From positions 2,046,001-2,110,000 of the forward strand of contig JAUPSS010000003.1 of NCBI GenBank assembly GCA_040285825.1: a stretch of 64,000 nucleotides of DNA, given 5' to 3'. The translations under genes and the position numbers were made by a program. The notes beneath the pieces were generated by a model. It saw only the letters and a list, made by a program, of their open reading frames with translations. It was not told where the DNA came from and ran no database searches. Source of the stretch: Eukaryota sp. TZLM1-RC. Lineage: Eukaryota; Metamonada: BaSk clade. Of this stretch, positions 21,165 to 34,001 are shown piece after piece; position 1 is the stretch's first letter, and each line of letters opens with the position of its first letter.

Positions 21165-21196
21165 GTTTTGAATAAAATTTAAATTTTGGTAAAAAA

Positions 21197-21903
21197 AAGA
21201 AGATAGTGAATCAGAAATTAGTTTTACCATTCCCTTAAAAATAGAAAATACAATCCTGTTTTGCCAGTAAACACGATTGAAAATTCTTCCAGTTCTTTCC
21301 TTTACAACTACAACAAAATCCTCAAGGAAAGCCATAGCAGCCTTACCTAGAGATCCAAGCAAAGAAAAAACAAATGGACATAAATTATATTGGGCATGAG
21401 AATTTTCATTAACCGAGGAAATGGGTTTCGCATATTTAGCAATTTTATATTTTTCGCCTGCAAGAATAGGATTATTTACATCCGAGTTAATGAGATGTTC
21501 GTTAGAGGAATTACAAGGGTCAATAGACATGGCGTCCAAAATAGTAAAACTACCATTTAAACCAGGAACAACTAGATCACCTCTAGTCAGACCCATAGAA
21601 GCTCTGTTGTAACGCGTACTATCAATATTGGGATTATCAAGAATTAATTTTGATAACAGCGGTTCTAAAAAGGAATCTACTCTATATGATTTGCACATTA
21701 CATAAATTTGGTCCCTGACGTTATTATGCACTTTGCTTCTAAACGTAATGAAATGTTTGCAGTTCAAAAGATGAGTAAACAAAAGAGGTTTACCACATTT
21801 ACAAGTTAAATGATTGGGCAAATTGTTTGGCCACAGAAAACAACGAAAACGCATGTTTAGAAGCCATTCATTGTTTTTTAACAAAAGTCCATAAACATTG
21901 GGA
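21197..21903 (-). pseudogene. Family C antisense fragment between A2 tail and A
   Basis: Encodes VYGLLLKNNEWLLNMRFRCFLWPNNLPNHLTCKCGKPLL through RGDLVVPGLNGS to SDSLSS; the true C-terminus is cut off. The frame is open. Same two boundaries as the split C at 6263-11352 and the one at 45098-47468, but uninterrupted here, so it shows the form before D and A inserted in those. Confidence 0.88.
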
Positions 21904-23804
21904 ACTTTAATTCATTGAGAACAGAATTTTTTGCTGATTTATTGGATGTAGAACCAGGAATGTTGAAAAGTCACTTATTTTCTTCAGCAAATTTGGGTGG
22001 TATTGGATTTACTAAGTCTTCAATTTTGTGTCAATCAGCATTCTTGGGTGGTGGCAAAAATTTTATTTATGAATTTTCTCGTAGATTTCCTGATGATTCT
22101 CATCTGTTAGTTCCCAATTGCAGTCCTTATTTGTATGAGTTATCTTGTGAACTTGAAAAATTGCCGCCACAAATTTGGACCAAATGTTTTCCTCAATCAA
22201 TTCAAGAAATTCCAAACCGATCATTTACAGTTTTGCTGTAAAAAGCTTCAACAAAAATTGTCAAAGATTTTTGAAAGCTTGGATTTTGATGTTAGACTTG
22301 GCTTGGCCAAGAAAAAGAATCCCGCTTTTGCAAATCTTTTACAAGATATGTGTGACAGTACTTCTTCTGCCTTAGTAACAACAATTCCACAAGTTTATGG
22401 CACTCTCTTAACCGATTCTGCTTGGACTCTGAATATGAGATTTCGTTCCTTTATCTGGCCTGATAATTTACCTCATAATTTAATTTGTAAATGTTCTCGA
22501 GAAATTACAACTACTCATTTGTTAAATTGTAAACATTTTATTACTTTTAGAAGCAAGGTTCATGATGCTGTAAGAGACCAGTTATATTGTATGTGTAAAT
22601 CTCATAGAATTGAATCCTTCTTGGAACCTCTGTTGTCAAATCTGTTTGATGCTGAAGATGATTTTTATAAGAATAATTTTTTTTTAAAAAAATTTAATTT
22701 TATTCTAAACCTATAAATCAACATAAAAAAAATGCATCTAAAAAATCCATCTCTCCCAAAACAAAAACACTAGATGCAACTCTCTCATAGTGAGATCCAA
22801 GAGAAAGCAAAGCATCAGAAACCATCTTCAACATCCCCTTAAAAATAGAAAACACAATTCTATTTTGCCAAAACAATCTGTTGAAATTTCTGCCAGTTCT
22901 TCTCTTTACAATCATTTCAAAAATCATCCAAAAAACGTAAAGCAGTTGGTGCAAGTGAACCAAAAAGGGAAAATACAAATGGATACAAATTGTATTTTGC
23001 ATGCTGTAGACTGGCCAATTTGGACAAAGGTTCATTGTATTTTTTTGAATTTAAAATTTTCAGCATTTGAAAGGGGATTATGAATTTCAGAATTAACAAG
23101 CCTTTCATTTGAGGCATTACAAGGATCAACAGACATTACATCCAATAAAATGAAGCTTCCATCTAATCCAGGTAATATGACATCACCTCTATTATTCTTA
23201 TGAAAATCATTTTCAGCATCAAACAGATTTGACAACAAAGGTTCCAAGAAGGATTCAATTCTATGAGATTTACACATACAATATAACTGGTCTCTTACAG
23301 CATCATGAACCTTGCTTCTAAAAGTAATAAAATGTTTACAATTTAACAAATGAGTAGTTGTAATTTCTCAAGAACATTTACAAATTAAATTATGAGGTAA
23401 ATTATCAGTCCAGATAAAGGAACGAAATCTCATATTCAGAGTCCAAGCAGAATCGGATAAGAGAGTACCATAAACTTGTGGAATTGTTGTTACTAAGGCA
23501 GAAGAAGTACTGTCACACATATCTTGTAAAAGATTTGCATCTTGAATTGATTGAGGAAAACATTTGGTCCAAATTTGTGGCGGCAATTTTTCAAGTTCAC
23601 AAGATAACTCATACAAATAGGGACTACAATTGGGGACTAACAGATGAGAATCATCAGGAAATCTACGAGAAAATTCATAAATAAAATTTTTGCCACCACC
23701 CAAGAATGCTGATTGACACAAAATTGAAGATTTAGTAAAATACATTAATTTATTGAATTTGCACACTTGATTAAATTAAATCATAACTAATGGGACGACT
23801 ATCA

Positions 23805-24694
23805 TTAAACCAAGATTTCCTCTACAAAATCTTGATTTGCTTGCTGTCTAGCTAAAGCTTCTCTAATTCGATTGAAAAACCGCGGTAATCTATTAATAAT
23901 GGCAAATTGAATCCGTGAACGCCATAAAAAAATATCAAATCTTTTCATTGTTTTTTCTTTCACCATTTTTTGGAAGTCATCCAAAAAAGTTTCTGCTTCA
24001 ACTGATAATCTTCCATTTATCGAAAATGGAAAAGCAATAAAAACCAGCTGTGTATTTCTATCGATATTTGCATCTTCAATTTCTTTATCATATTTTCTAT
24101 GTTTTTCTTTTGCTTTAAAATCCAGAGCAGCCACAGGATTAAGTTTTTCTTCTGTGAACCAAAGTATTGTTTGCAACATTACATGAGACAAAGTCAACAA
24201 TAGCTTCAGAATTATCAATCCAATCACAGTATACATCACCTCTATCATCAGAACCAAAATTATTCAGAGAAAGTGTTTCTTTCAGCAGGGGCTCTTTGAT
24301 ACACGATATCCTTGCAGTTTGTGCCATATTGAAAACAGTGTCTCTAACAGCATCATGTAATGAAGAACGATAAGTTATCAATTTAGAGCAATTTAGAGCA
24401 TGGCGCAAAGTGAGTTGAGGTGAATTCGAACAAATACATTTTTCTTTTGATAATAATTGGTTAATGGGGATGTTCAAATATAATCTCATTTTTGTTACAA
24501 ATGCTTCATTAGTAGCACACAATCCAAATCTTCGTGGTACAATGGTTACAAAAAGTGAAGAATCTGACACCTTGTTTTCACAAACACCCTTTTCCAATAA
24601 CAATGAGTGAAGATCTTGATTTAAAACAGCCGAGCTGCAAATATTATTATAAAGATCTTTTTCATACATTCCAGTCAATCTTTTCTGTAATGTT
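23805..24694 (-). pseudogene. Family E polyprotein, RLE-domain part
   Basis: C-terminal E segment: LFVTIVPRRFGLCATNEAF, zinc motif CICSNSPQLTLRHALNC, HDAVRD, EPLL, core DDRGDVYCDWIDNSEAIVDFVSC, KHRKYDKE, then LDDFQKMVKEKTMKRFDIFLWRSRIQF, ending EEILV. The stop is at 23805. An extra T near 24150 breaks the frame after LVHRR. E differs strongly from A in sequence but keeps every motif in order. Confidence 0.9.
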
Positions 24695-26243
24695 TTTTTT
24701 TTAAAAAAAAAATTAATTTTATTCTAAACCTATAAATCAACATCTAAAAAAATCCATCTCTCCCAAAACAAAAACACTAGATGCAACTCTCTCATAGTGA
24801 GATCCAAGAGAAAGCAAAGCATCAGAAACCATCATCAACATCCCCTTAAAAATAGAAAACACAATTCTATTTTGCCAAAACAATCTGTTGAAATTTCTGC
24901 CAGTTCTTCTCTTTACAATCATTTCAAAATCATCCAAAAACGTAAAGCAGTTGGTGCAAGTGAACCAAAAAGGGAAAATACAAATGGATACAAATTGTAT
25001 TTTTGCATGCTGTAGACTGGCCAATTTGGACAAAGGTTCATTGTATTTTTGAATTTAAAATTTTCAGCATTTGAAAGGGGATTATGAATTTCAGAATTAA
25101 CAAGCCTTTCATTTGAGGCATTACAAGGATCAACAGACATTACATCCAATAAAAATAAAGCTTCCATCTAATCCAGGTAATATGACATCACCTCTATTAT
25201 TCTTATGAAAATCATTTTCAGCATCAAACAGATTTGACAACAGAGGTTCCAAGAAGGATTCAATTCTATGAGATTTACACATACAATATAACTGGTCTCT
25301 TACAGCATCATGAACCTTGCTTCTAAAAGTAATAAAATGTTTACAATTTAACAAATGAGTAGTTGTAATTTCTCGAGAACATTTACAAATTAAATTATGA
25401 GGTAAATTATCAGGCCAGATAAAGGAACGAAATCTCATATTCAGAGTCCAAGCAGAATCGGATAAGAGAGTACCATATACTTGCGGAATTGTTGTTACTA
25501 AGGCAGAAGAAGTACTGTCACACATATCTTGTAAAAGATTTGCAAAAGCGGGATTCTTTTTCTTGGCCAAGCCAAGTCTAACATCAAAATCCAAGCTTTC
25601 AAAAATCTTTGACAATTTTTGTTGAAGCTTTTTACAGCAAAACTGTAAATTAAATAGAGATCGGTTTGGAATTTCTTGAATTGATTGAGGAAAGCATTTG
25701 GTCCAAATTTGTGGCGGTAATTTTTCAAGTTCACAAGATAACTTATACAAATAGGGACTACAATTGGGGACTAACAGATGGGAATCATCAGGAAATCTAC
25801 GAGAAAATTCATAAATAAAATTTTTGCCACCACCCAAGAATGCTGATTGACACAAAATTGAAGATTTAGTAAATCCAATACCCCCCAAATTTGCTGAAGA
25901 AAATAAATGGCTTTTCAACATTCCTGGTTCTACATCCAATAAATCAGCAAAAAATTCTGTTCTCAATGAATTAAAAGAACGACAAAAATCTAATGCTATG
26001 GAAGGAGCACAAGATCTCAAAATGTGGGTTATTCTCCCAGTGTAGCAAATTTTAAGCATAAAAAATTTAATATGCTTTTCTATATCTAAAGAAGAAATTG
26101 AATCAAGTTCAATTTTCATTTTTTCCAAAATAACTTGCAATTCATTCTGAATTTGAGGCACATTTCCTAACCAACAACCAAGGAACTTAAAAGCATCACT
26201 ACTATAATTAGTAAAAGGGACAATAGAATCGTTTATCACGAGG
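24695..26243 (-). mobile_element. Family A insertion in E, 5'-truncated
   Basis: Antisense A from tail and UTR (24695) to LVINDS in the RT thumb (26243). The 369-residue stretch 25130-26239 is open over linker, zinc motif and RGDVILPGLDGS, then broken near 25155 by inserted As, with further breaks near 24938, 25000 and 25050. TSD TTTCTGTAATGTT. Contains the substitution ATCATCAACATCC (MLMMVSD) shared with 17560 and 28130. Confidence 0.92.
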
Positions 26244-26256
26244 TTTCTGTAATGTT

Positions 26257-27997
26257 CGAAGAGTGTACTTCAAATTTAAAACATTTTTTTCTGGAATATT
26301 GCCATTGAATGATTGGGGAAAACATCGACCCCATTTTTCTACATCAATTCTTGAAATTTCTTCATTTAATGCAAAAACAGTGGAACTTTGCGTTGTCATC
26401 AATAAATCTTCCCAATCTGCAAATCTTTCGGAGAACTCAAAGATTGCATTTCTGCATCCACCAACAAAAGCACACGAGGTAAGAATAGAAGCCTTCGTCC
26501 ACCCTAAACCACCATATTGTGGACTAAGGTAAGCATGATCTGGAATTTGAAACATTTTACATCCCAGTAATTGAGACAGATTTTGCACGTAACTCATTAA
26601 ACTTTTGAGCCAAAGGTCTAGTGACGAGAGGATTTGTAGATCGAAATATATGATTAAAATTGGAACTAAAACACAGTCTTATAATGGTAAATTTGATGTG
26701 TTTTTTTATATCTAAATTCATCATTCGGTCAATTTTGTCAGAAATTGAGTTCAACTTTTCAAACAATTTTTTGGTAATTTCATCATTATTTCCTAAAAAC
26801 GAACCCAAATGACGAATAGCATCAATTGAATATAATTTGGCTTGAATTTCAATATCATCAATTATTGTGGAAACTGGAGAATTCGATAACAAAACACATT
26901 TAAGTAAATTAAGTCGGAGACCAATTTTTGGTAAATAATTCTTTAAAACATACAGTTGCTTTTTTTCACAATATTTAATTCACCAATAAGCACAACATCA
27001 TCCATATATGCAATCATTTTTAGTGAAGGAAACATCTCTTGAATTTGCAGTAGAATAGGATGAATGGCCAAACAAAACAAAAAGAGGTCCTAACGGATCT
27101 CCTTGCTTTACGCCACTTGATGAAATCAAAATGTTGTTACCAAAATGTAAATTAGAATATGTGCAATATGTTGATTGAAAATATGGTTTTAATTCTGGCA
27201 TATATTGCAATAGAGCACCATGGATACTGCGACGACTTAGCGAATTGAAAGCATTACTAAAAATCCAATGACATGCAAACATTGGATTCATTTTGACGAA
27301 ATAAGACATCAGTAGCAAAAATCGCTGAAGAGACTCCATCTGTAGTATTTATACCATATTGAAAGGGTAATAAAATCTTTTTAGCTTTTTTCATTGAACC
27401 TACTTAAGCAACACGCAGAAAAAAATATTATGTAAGCTCTCAGAGACTGCAATAGGACGAACATCCATTTTTGAATTTTTGACAAGTGCAGTCAAACGAG
27501 AACTTCTTAATTCTTCTGGGTACTTGCGTTGACCAGATAATATTTGGTTGAAAAATTTGGTCAATAAACCAAGGCAATCTTCTGAAGAAATAATCGCGGC
27601 TTTTACATGATCAATAGTAATACCAGAAAGTCCGGCAGACTTACCACGAGGTCTCTTTTGATAACCGAAAAAAACTTCTGATGGCATCAATGGATAATTT
27701 TCCCAGTATGTGCCGTAAAAATTTTGATCCATAACAGGGTCTTCATAAGGATGAAGTATTTTCAGTTTATCTACTGTATTTCCATTGTTCGGTGCTTTGA
27801 CTCCGGGACTTAAAGCTGACAAAGCCTTGGACCATTTGTTGTCAAAGCATTTGTCTTCAAAAATTTTACTTAATTTCTCGGATGACTGATTTCTCGGTGC
27901 TATATTGGTTAAATCTTCGGAAATATTAACGAAATTTTGTTCAAAAGGAGGACAAAAAGAACCAAAAAATTCCCAAATAATATTGATAGCATACTTT
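26257..27997 (-). pseudogene. Family E polyprotein, RT part
   Basis: Middle third of the E gene. In sense order: KIFEDKCFDNKWSKALSALSPGVKAPNNGN; KRPRGKSAGLSGITIDHVKAA (RT fingers); MDVRPIAVSESLHN; a region with NAFNSLSRRSIHG; SSGVKQGDPLGP; AYMDD near 27000; NKLNSISDKIDRMMNLDIKKHIKFTIIRLCFSSN; linker to NIPEKNVLNLKYTLRTLQK. Frameshifts near 26575, 26965, 27070, 27280, 27410 and 27660 break it. It joins the C-terminal part across the A insertion at 26243. Confidence 0.85.
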
Positions 27998-28031
27998 TTT
28001 TTTTAAAAAAAAAATTAATTTTATTCTAAAC

Positions 28032-31000
28032 CTATAAATCAACATCTAAAAAAATCCATCTCTCCCAAAACAAAAACACTAGATGCAACTCTCTCATAGT
28101 GAGATCCAAGAGAAAGCAAAGCATCAGAAACCATCATCAACATCCCCTTAAAAATAGAAAACACAATTCTATTTTGCCAAAACAATCTGTTGAAATTTCT
28201 GCCAGTTCTTCTCTTTACAATCATTTCAAAATCATCCAAAAACGTAAAGCAGTTGGTGCAAGTGAACCAAAAGGGAAAATACAAATGGATACAAATTGTA
28301 TTTTTGCATGCTGTAGACTGGCCATTTTGGACAAAGGTTCATTGTATTTTTGAATTTAAAATTTTCAGCATTTGAAAGGGGATTATGAATTTCAGAATTA
28401 ACAAGCCTTTCATTTGAGGCATTACAAGGATCAACAGACATTACATCCAATAAAATAAAGCTTCCATCTAATCCAGGTAATATGACATCACCTCTATTAT
28501 TCTTATGAAAATCATTTTCAGCATCAAACAGATTTGACAACAGAGGTTCCAAGAAGGATTCAATTCTATGAGATTTACACATACAATATAACTGGTCTCT
28601 TACAGCATCATGAACCTTGCTTCTAAAAGTAATAAAATGTTTACAATTTAACAAATGAGTAGTTGTAATTTCTCGAGAACATTTACAAATTAAATTATGA
28701 GGTAAATTATCAGGCCAGATAAAGGAATTTTTTTAATTCTGTAAAGCGAGAAGCAATTTTTGAAGTTATTAAATCTGATTTTCCTGAGCTATCGAGTTTT
28801 TTCTACCATTTTTATGGGAAAGAATCAGATTTAATTTTTAATTCATTTGGTCTTAAATCATCTTCTGGAGTGAAGCAGGGAGATCCTTTAGGCCCATTAT
28901 TGTTTTGTTTAGCTATTCACAAAACTTTAAATATCATTAAGCAAAAATACCCTTCTATAAAAATAGTTGCTTATATGGATGATATATCCTTGATTGGTTC
29001 ATTTGATTTACTAGAATTGGTTGCTCAAGAAATTGCCGATTCATATGAAAATGTTGGGCTTCATCTTAATGCCAGCAAATGCCTTCTGATTGGCCCTTCT
29101 GCTCAAGACCTCGTGATAAACGATTCTATTGTCCCTTTTACTAATTATAGTAGTGATGCTTTTAAGTTCCTTGGTTGTTGGTTAGGAAATGTGCCTCAAA
29201 TTCAGAATGAATTGCAAGTTATTTTGGAAAAAATGAAAATTGAACTTGATTCAATTTCTTCTTTAGATATAGAAAAGCATATTAAATTTTTCATGCTTAA
29301 AATTTGCTACACTGGGAGAATAACCCACATTTTGAGATCTTGTGCTCCTTCCATAGCATTAGATTTTTGTCGTTCTTTTAATTCATTGAGAACAGAATTT
29401 TTTGCTGATTTATTGGATGTAGAACCAGGAATGTTGAAAAGCCATTTATTTTCTTCAGCAAATTTGGGTGGTATTGGTTTTACTAAATCTTCAATTTTGT
29501 GTCAATCAGCATTCTTGGGTGGTGGCAAAATTTTATTTATGAATTTTCTCGTAGATTTCCTGATGATTCTCATCTGTTAGTCCCCAATTGTAGTCCCTAT
29601 TTGTATGAGTTATCTTGTGAACTTGAAGAATTACCGCCACAAATTTGGACCAAATGTTTTCCTCAATCAATTCAAGAAATTCCCAACCGATCTCTATTTA
29701 ATTTACAGTTTTGCTGTAAAAAGCTTCAACAAAAATTGTCAAAGATTTTTGAAAGCTTGGATTTTGATGTTAGACTTGGCTTGGCCAAGAAAAAGAATCC
29801 CGCTTTTGCAAATCTTTTACAAGATATGTGTGACAGTACTTCTTCTGCCTTAGTAACAACAATTCCACAAGTTTATGGTACTCTCTTATCCGATTCTGCT
29901 TGGACTCTGAATATGAGATTTCGTTCCTTTATCTGGCCTGATAATTTACCTCATAATTTAATTTGTAAATGTTCTCAAGAAATTACAACTACTCATTTGT
30001 TAAATTGTAAACATTTTATTACTTTTAGAAGCAAGGTTCATGATGCTGTAAGAGACCAGTTATATTGTATGTGTAAATCTCATAGAATTGAATCCTTCTT
30101 GGAACCTTTGTTGTCAAATCTGTTTGATGCTGAAAATGATTTTCATAAGAATAATAGAGGTGATGTCATATTACCTGGATTAGATGGAAGCTTCATTTTA
30201 TTGGATGTAATGTCTGTTGATCCTTGTAATGCCTCAAATGAAAGGCTTGTTAATTCTGAAATTCATAATCCCCTTTCAAATGCTGAAAATTTTAAATTCA
30301 AAAATACAATGAACCTTTGTCCAAATTGGCCAGTCTACAGCATGCATAATACAATTTGTATCCATTTGTATTTTCCCTTTTTGGTTCACTTGCACCAACT
30401 GCTTTACGTTTTTTGGATGATTTTGAAATGATTGTAAAGAGAAGAACTGGCAGAAATTTCAACAGATTGTTTTGGCAAAATAGAATTGTGTTTTCTATTT
30501 TTAAGGGGATGTTGAAGATGGTTTCTGATGCTTTGCTTTCTCTTGGATCTCACTATGAGAGAGTTGCATCTAGTGTTTTTGTTTTGGGAGAGATGGATTT
30601 TTTAGATGTTGATTTATAGGTTTAGAATAAAATTAAATTTTTTAAAAAAAAAGATAAAGGAACGAAATCTCATATTCAGAGTCCAAGCAGAATCGGATAA
30701 GAGAGTACCATATACTTGCGGAATTGTTGTTACTAAGGCAGAAGAAGTACTGTCACACATATCTTGTAAAAGATTTGCAAAAGCGGGATTCTTTTTCTTG
30801 GCCAAGCCAAGTCTAACATCAAAATCCAAGCTTTCAAAAATCTTTGACAATTTTTGTTGAAGCTTTTTACAGCAAAACTGTAAATTAAATAGAGATCGGT
30901 TTGGAATTTCTTGAATTGATTGAGGAAAGCATTTGGTCCAAATTTGTGGCGGTAATTTTTCAAGTTCACAAGATAACTTATACAAATAGGGACTACAATT

Positions 31001-33334
31001 GGGGACTAACAGATGGGAATCATCTGGAAATCTACGAGAAAATTCATAAATAAAATTTTGCCACCACCCAAGAATGCTGATTGACACAAAATTGAAGATT
31101 TAGTAAATCCAATACCCCCAAATTTGCTGAAGAAAATAAATGGCTTTTCAACATTCCTGGTTCTACATCCAATAAATCAGCAAAAAAATTCTGTTCTCAA
31201 TGAATTAAAAGAACGACAAAAATCTAATGCTATGGAAGGAGCACAAGATCTCAAAATGTGGGTTATTCTCCCAGTGTAGCAAATTTTAAGCATAAAAAAA
31301 TTTAATATGCTTTTCTATATCTAAAGAAGAAATTGAATCAAGTTCAATTTTCATTTTTTCCAAAATAACTTGCAATTCATTCTGAATTTGAGGCACATTT
31401 CCTAACCAACAACCAAGGAACTTAAAAGCATCACTACTATAATTAGTAAAAGGGACAATAGAATCGTTTATCACGAGGTCTTGAGCAGAAGAGCCAATCA
31501 GAAGGCATTTGCTGGCATTAAGATGAAGCCCAATATTTTCATATGAATCGGCAATTTCTTGAGCAACCAATTCTAGTAAATCAAATGAACCAATCAAGGA
31601 TATATCATCCATATAAGCAACTATTTTTATAGAAGGGTATTTTTGCTTAATGATATTTAAAGTTTTGTGAATAGCTAAACAAAACAATAATGGGCCTAAA
31701 GGGTCACCTTGCTTCACACCAGAAGATGATTTAAGAGCAAATGAATTAAAAATTAAATCTGATTCTTTACCATAAAAATGGTAGAAAAAACTCGATAGCT
31801 CAGGAAAATCAGATTTAATAACTTCAAAAATTGCTTCTCGCTTTACAGAATTAAAAGCATTTTTAAAGTCGAGATTAAAAATAAAATTATTTTCCTCTGC
31901 ATTAAAAAAGGTATCAGAGGCAATAGCAGCAACAGAAGCACCATCAATTGTTTTGATTCCAAATTGATGAGGATTTAAAAAAGTAGAAGCTTTGTCTTTG
32001 ACACGATCGAAGACAATTGATGCCAGCAAACGAGAAAGAGATTCACCAACAGCAATTGGGCGTATTCCATCAGGTTTGATTTCGTTTCCAGGCTTTACTA
32101 AAGCAATCAGACGTGCTGCGAGCAATTCAAATGGAGGATTTATTTTCAAAACAATTAATTGTTGAAAATAGTGGGCTAGATCATCAGCAATTTCGGGAGC
32201 ACTGGAACACGCTATTTTTAAGAGATCAAAAGAAATTCCAGATGGGCCTGCTGCTTTCCCCTTAGGTAATTTTTGAATAGCTTTAAGAACCTCAATTGCA
32301 GTAATAGGATTTTCAATCCAAAAGGACACACTTCAGGCTTGCTGCACTTGAAATTTTCTTGAGGATGCAACTTTTGGAGTTTTTCAAGGGTATCAGAGTT
32401 TACATCAGCCAAAGAAGAGGAAAACAAAGACTGCTTTGCGGCACCATAACGACCACGTAAGCACAATTTTCGGCAAATTTTTGATTTTACAATTTTTCTA
32501 TTTCCAAATTTTTTCTTAAAACAATTTTTGTTTTTTCTAGCAAAAATATTTCCAGAAGGATGAAATATTCCACTTATTATTCTTCAATTCAGAAGTAAAA
32601 TTTCTCATTTCCATTGAGAAGGGGATTGTGCTGGCGGGACTTATTTCTACTGGGATCCGGATCGGGGGTCTTACGGTATCAACGGCTTCACAATGCGTAC
32701 AAAACAGAAGTTTTCGACCATTTCGTGAATCTGCAACATCTTTTTGCAAAATGGACAACAAAAATTACTGTTTTCAGAAGGGGAAGAAGAGGAAACACTA
32801 GAAGCATTTAACTGTTGATCGTCAGAAACATCATTTTCAGCACCTTTCACAACGGCAACAGCTGGAACAGAACATTTGAGAATTTGTTGAGCAGATTTTA
32901 ATTCAAATTCTCTTTTTTGCTTCTCAGGGCACGTTCTCGAATTATGACCACTGATACCACAAATCGAACACTTTTTAGAACCTTTTAATGGCAGTGGTTT
33001 CATATTTTCAGTTCTTTCAATTTTATCAATTTTTGAGTTAAAAGTAGAAATAGACTTTTTGACTTTTTGCAGTTTCAGCTGGAGAAAACAAATTTCGAGA
33101 AACGGGGTTGTTAATAGAACGCGCAACAGAACGCAAGGAACGTAATGGTGGTTTTTCTGTGTTTTTTCTGGTACAATGATCAGTTTTTGAATGAAAATTT
33201 TTTTGAGATGAATTTCGAGCATAGCTTGTATTGTGGGGAGAGTGGGGAAGTGGAGTGGATGAGCTTGATCTGACTGGTAGAATCTTTGCTTGGGCGTTCC
33301 AATCAGTATCAGAGTCACTATCAGCCAAAGGCAT
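28032..33334 (-). pseudogene. Family A RT-RLE polyprotein of the nested full-length copy
   Basis: Start ATG at 33332-33334 (MPLADSDSDTDWN), stop at 28032. The N-terminal CCHC and ribbon lie at 32700-33000. The RT from FWIENPITAIEVL to YMDD and the thumb is open over 31290-32310 (347 residues). The linker is at 30663-31250 and RLE at 28100-28727. Indels in short runs near 33056, 32760, 32540, 32322, 31297, 31187, 31125, 31058, 28340, 28270 and 28240 break it. Functional residues in YMDD and RGDV are unchanged. Confidence 0.9.
28728..30651 (+). mobile_element. Family A insertion, innermost level of the nest
   Basis: Sense A truncated at FNSVKREAIFEVI in the RT, running to FLDVDL (TAG at 30619) and an A1 tail. 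TSD AGATAAAGGAA. The RT part with GVKQGDPLGP and YMDD is open from 28740 to about 29530; single A losses near 29530 and 30301 break the rest. It has the variant GGAGTGAAGCAGGGAGATCC and SFGLKSS, shared with the intact copy at 6759-9929, so both belong to one sub-lineage. Confidence 0.92.
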
Positions 33335-33431
33335 CGTTTTGACAGAAAAACAGTACGACTTTGACGCCTTGACAGAAAGTGAAAAATGAAAGGGTTGACT
33401 AAGGGAGGGAGAAAAAAAAATAGCATACTTT

Positions 33432-34001
33432 CCTTTACATAATTGATCCAAAAATCTTTGAAAAACGAAAGCAAATTCATTGCATTTGGTCGGATGAATT
33501 TCTTGAGGTATTCTTATGGGAGGATGGTAGTTATCAACTATGCGGCATTTCAAGCAGCGATCAGAAGTTTTTCCTTTTGCATTTTTTCTAAAAGAAATAC
33601 CACAAGTGTTGCAAGTTTTGTGCTTCAATCGATTGCTAACTGGTTTTGCAACAACTTGTGGAGCATTTTTTATGGGTTCTACCTTAGACTCTTTCCTTCT
33701 AATAAATTTTCTTTTACATTTTGTTTCAGAATTTGCCGCATCATTTTTTCCAACATTGGGGCATGTTCGAGCATTATGTCCCTGTTGTCGACACTTTGAG
33801 CATCTGTAGGAGCGTGGCTTTGTTTTTGAACAAACTTTTTTTTCATCGTGATTGTCTAAAAATTCTTGATCAGAATTTTTTTTTGTCCAAAAATGAAGAG
33901 AGAAGAGGTTGAGGAGGAGAGGTGGAAAGGACGTCTTGAGCATCTTGTTGACTATCGTTCTTTCTTTTGACTCCATTAGAATCAGAAACTGATTCAGACA
34001 T
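33432..34001 (-). pseudogene. Family E polyprotein, N-terminal part
   Basis: Start ATG at 33999-34001 (MSESVSDSNGVKRK). It carries the CCHC knuckle CSKCRQQGHNARTC, a Lys-rich stretch, zinc ribbon CNTCGISFRKNAKGKTSDRCLKC and PPIRIPQEIHPTK. It ends at CKGKYAI, where the A element is inserted. Past this point the reading frame runs through the A leader into A's own N-terminus (to 33038). The start region is frameshifted by an A-run near 33900. The modular order is the same as in A. Confidence 0.85.

Larger units (their letters stand above)
27998..33419 (-). mobile_element. Full-length family A retrotransposon in E, split by a younger A
   Basis: Own sequence is 27998-28727 and 30663-33419, about 3.49 kb, with the complete 5' leader (33335-33419) ending in a nine-A run on the plus strand. 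TSD ATAGCATACTTT. A sense-strand A at 28728-30651 interrupts it with TSD AGATAAAGGAA (28717-28727 = 30652-30662). Confidence 0.93.
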
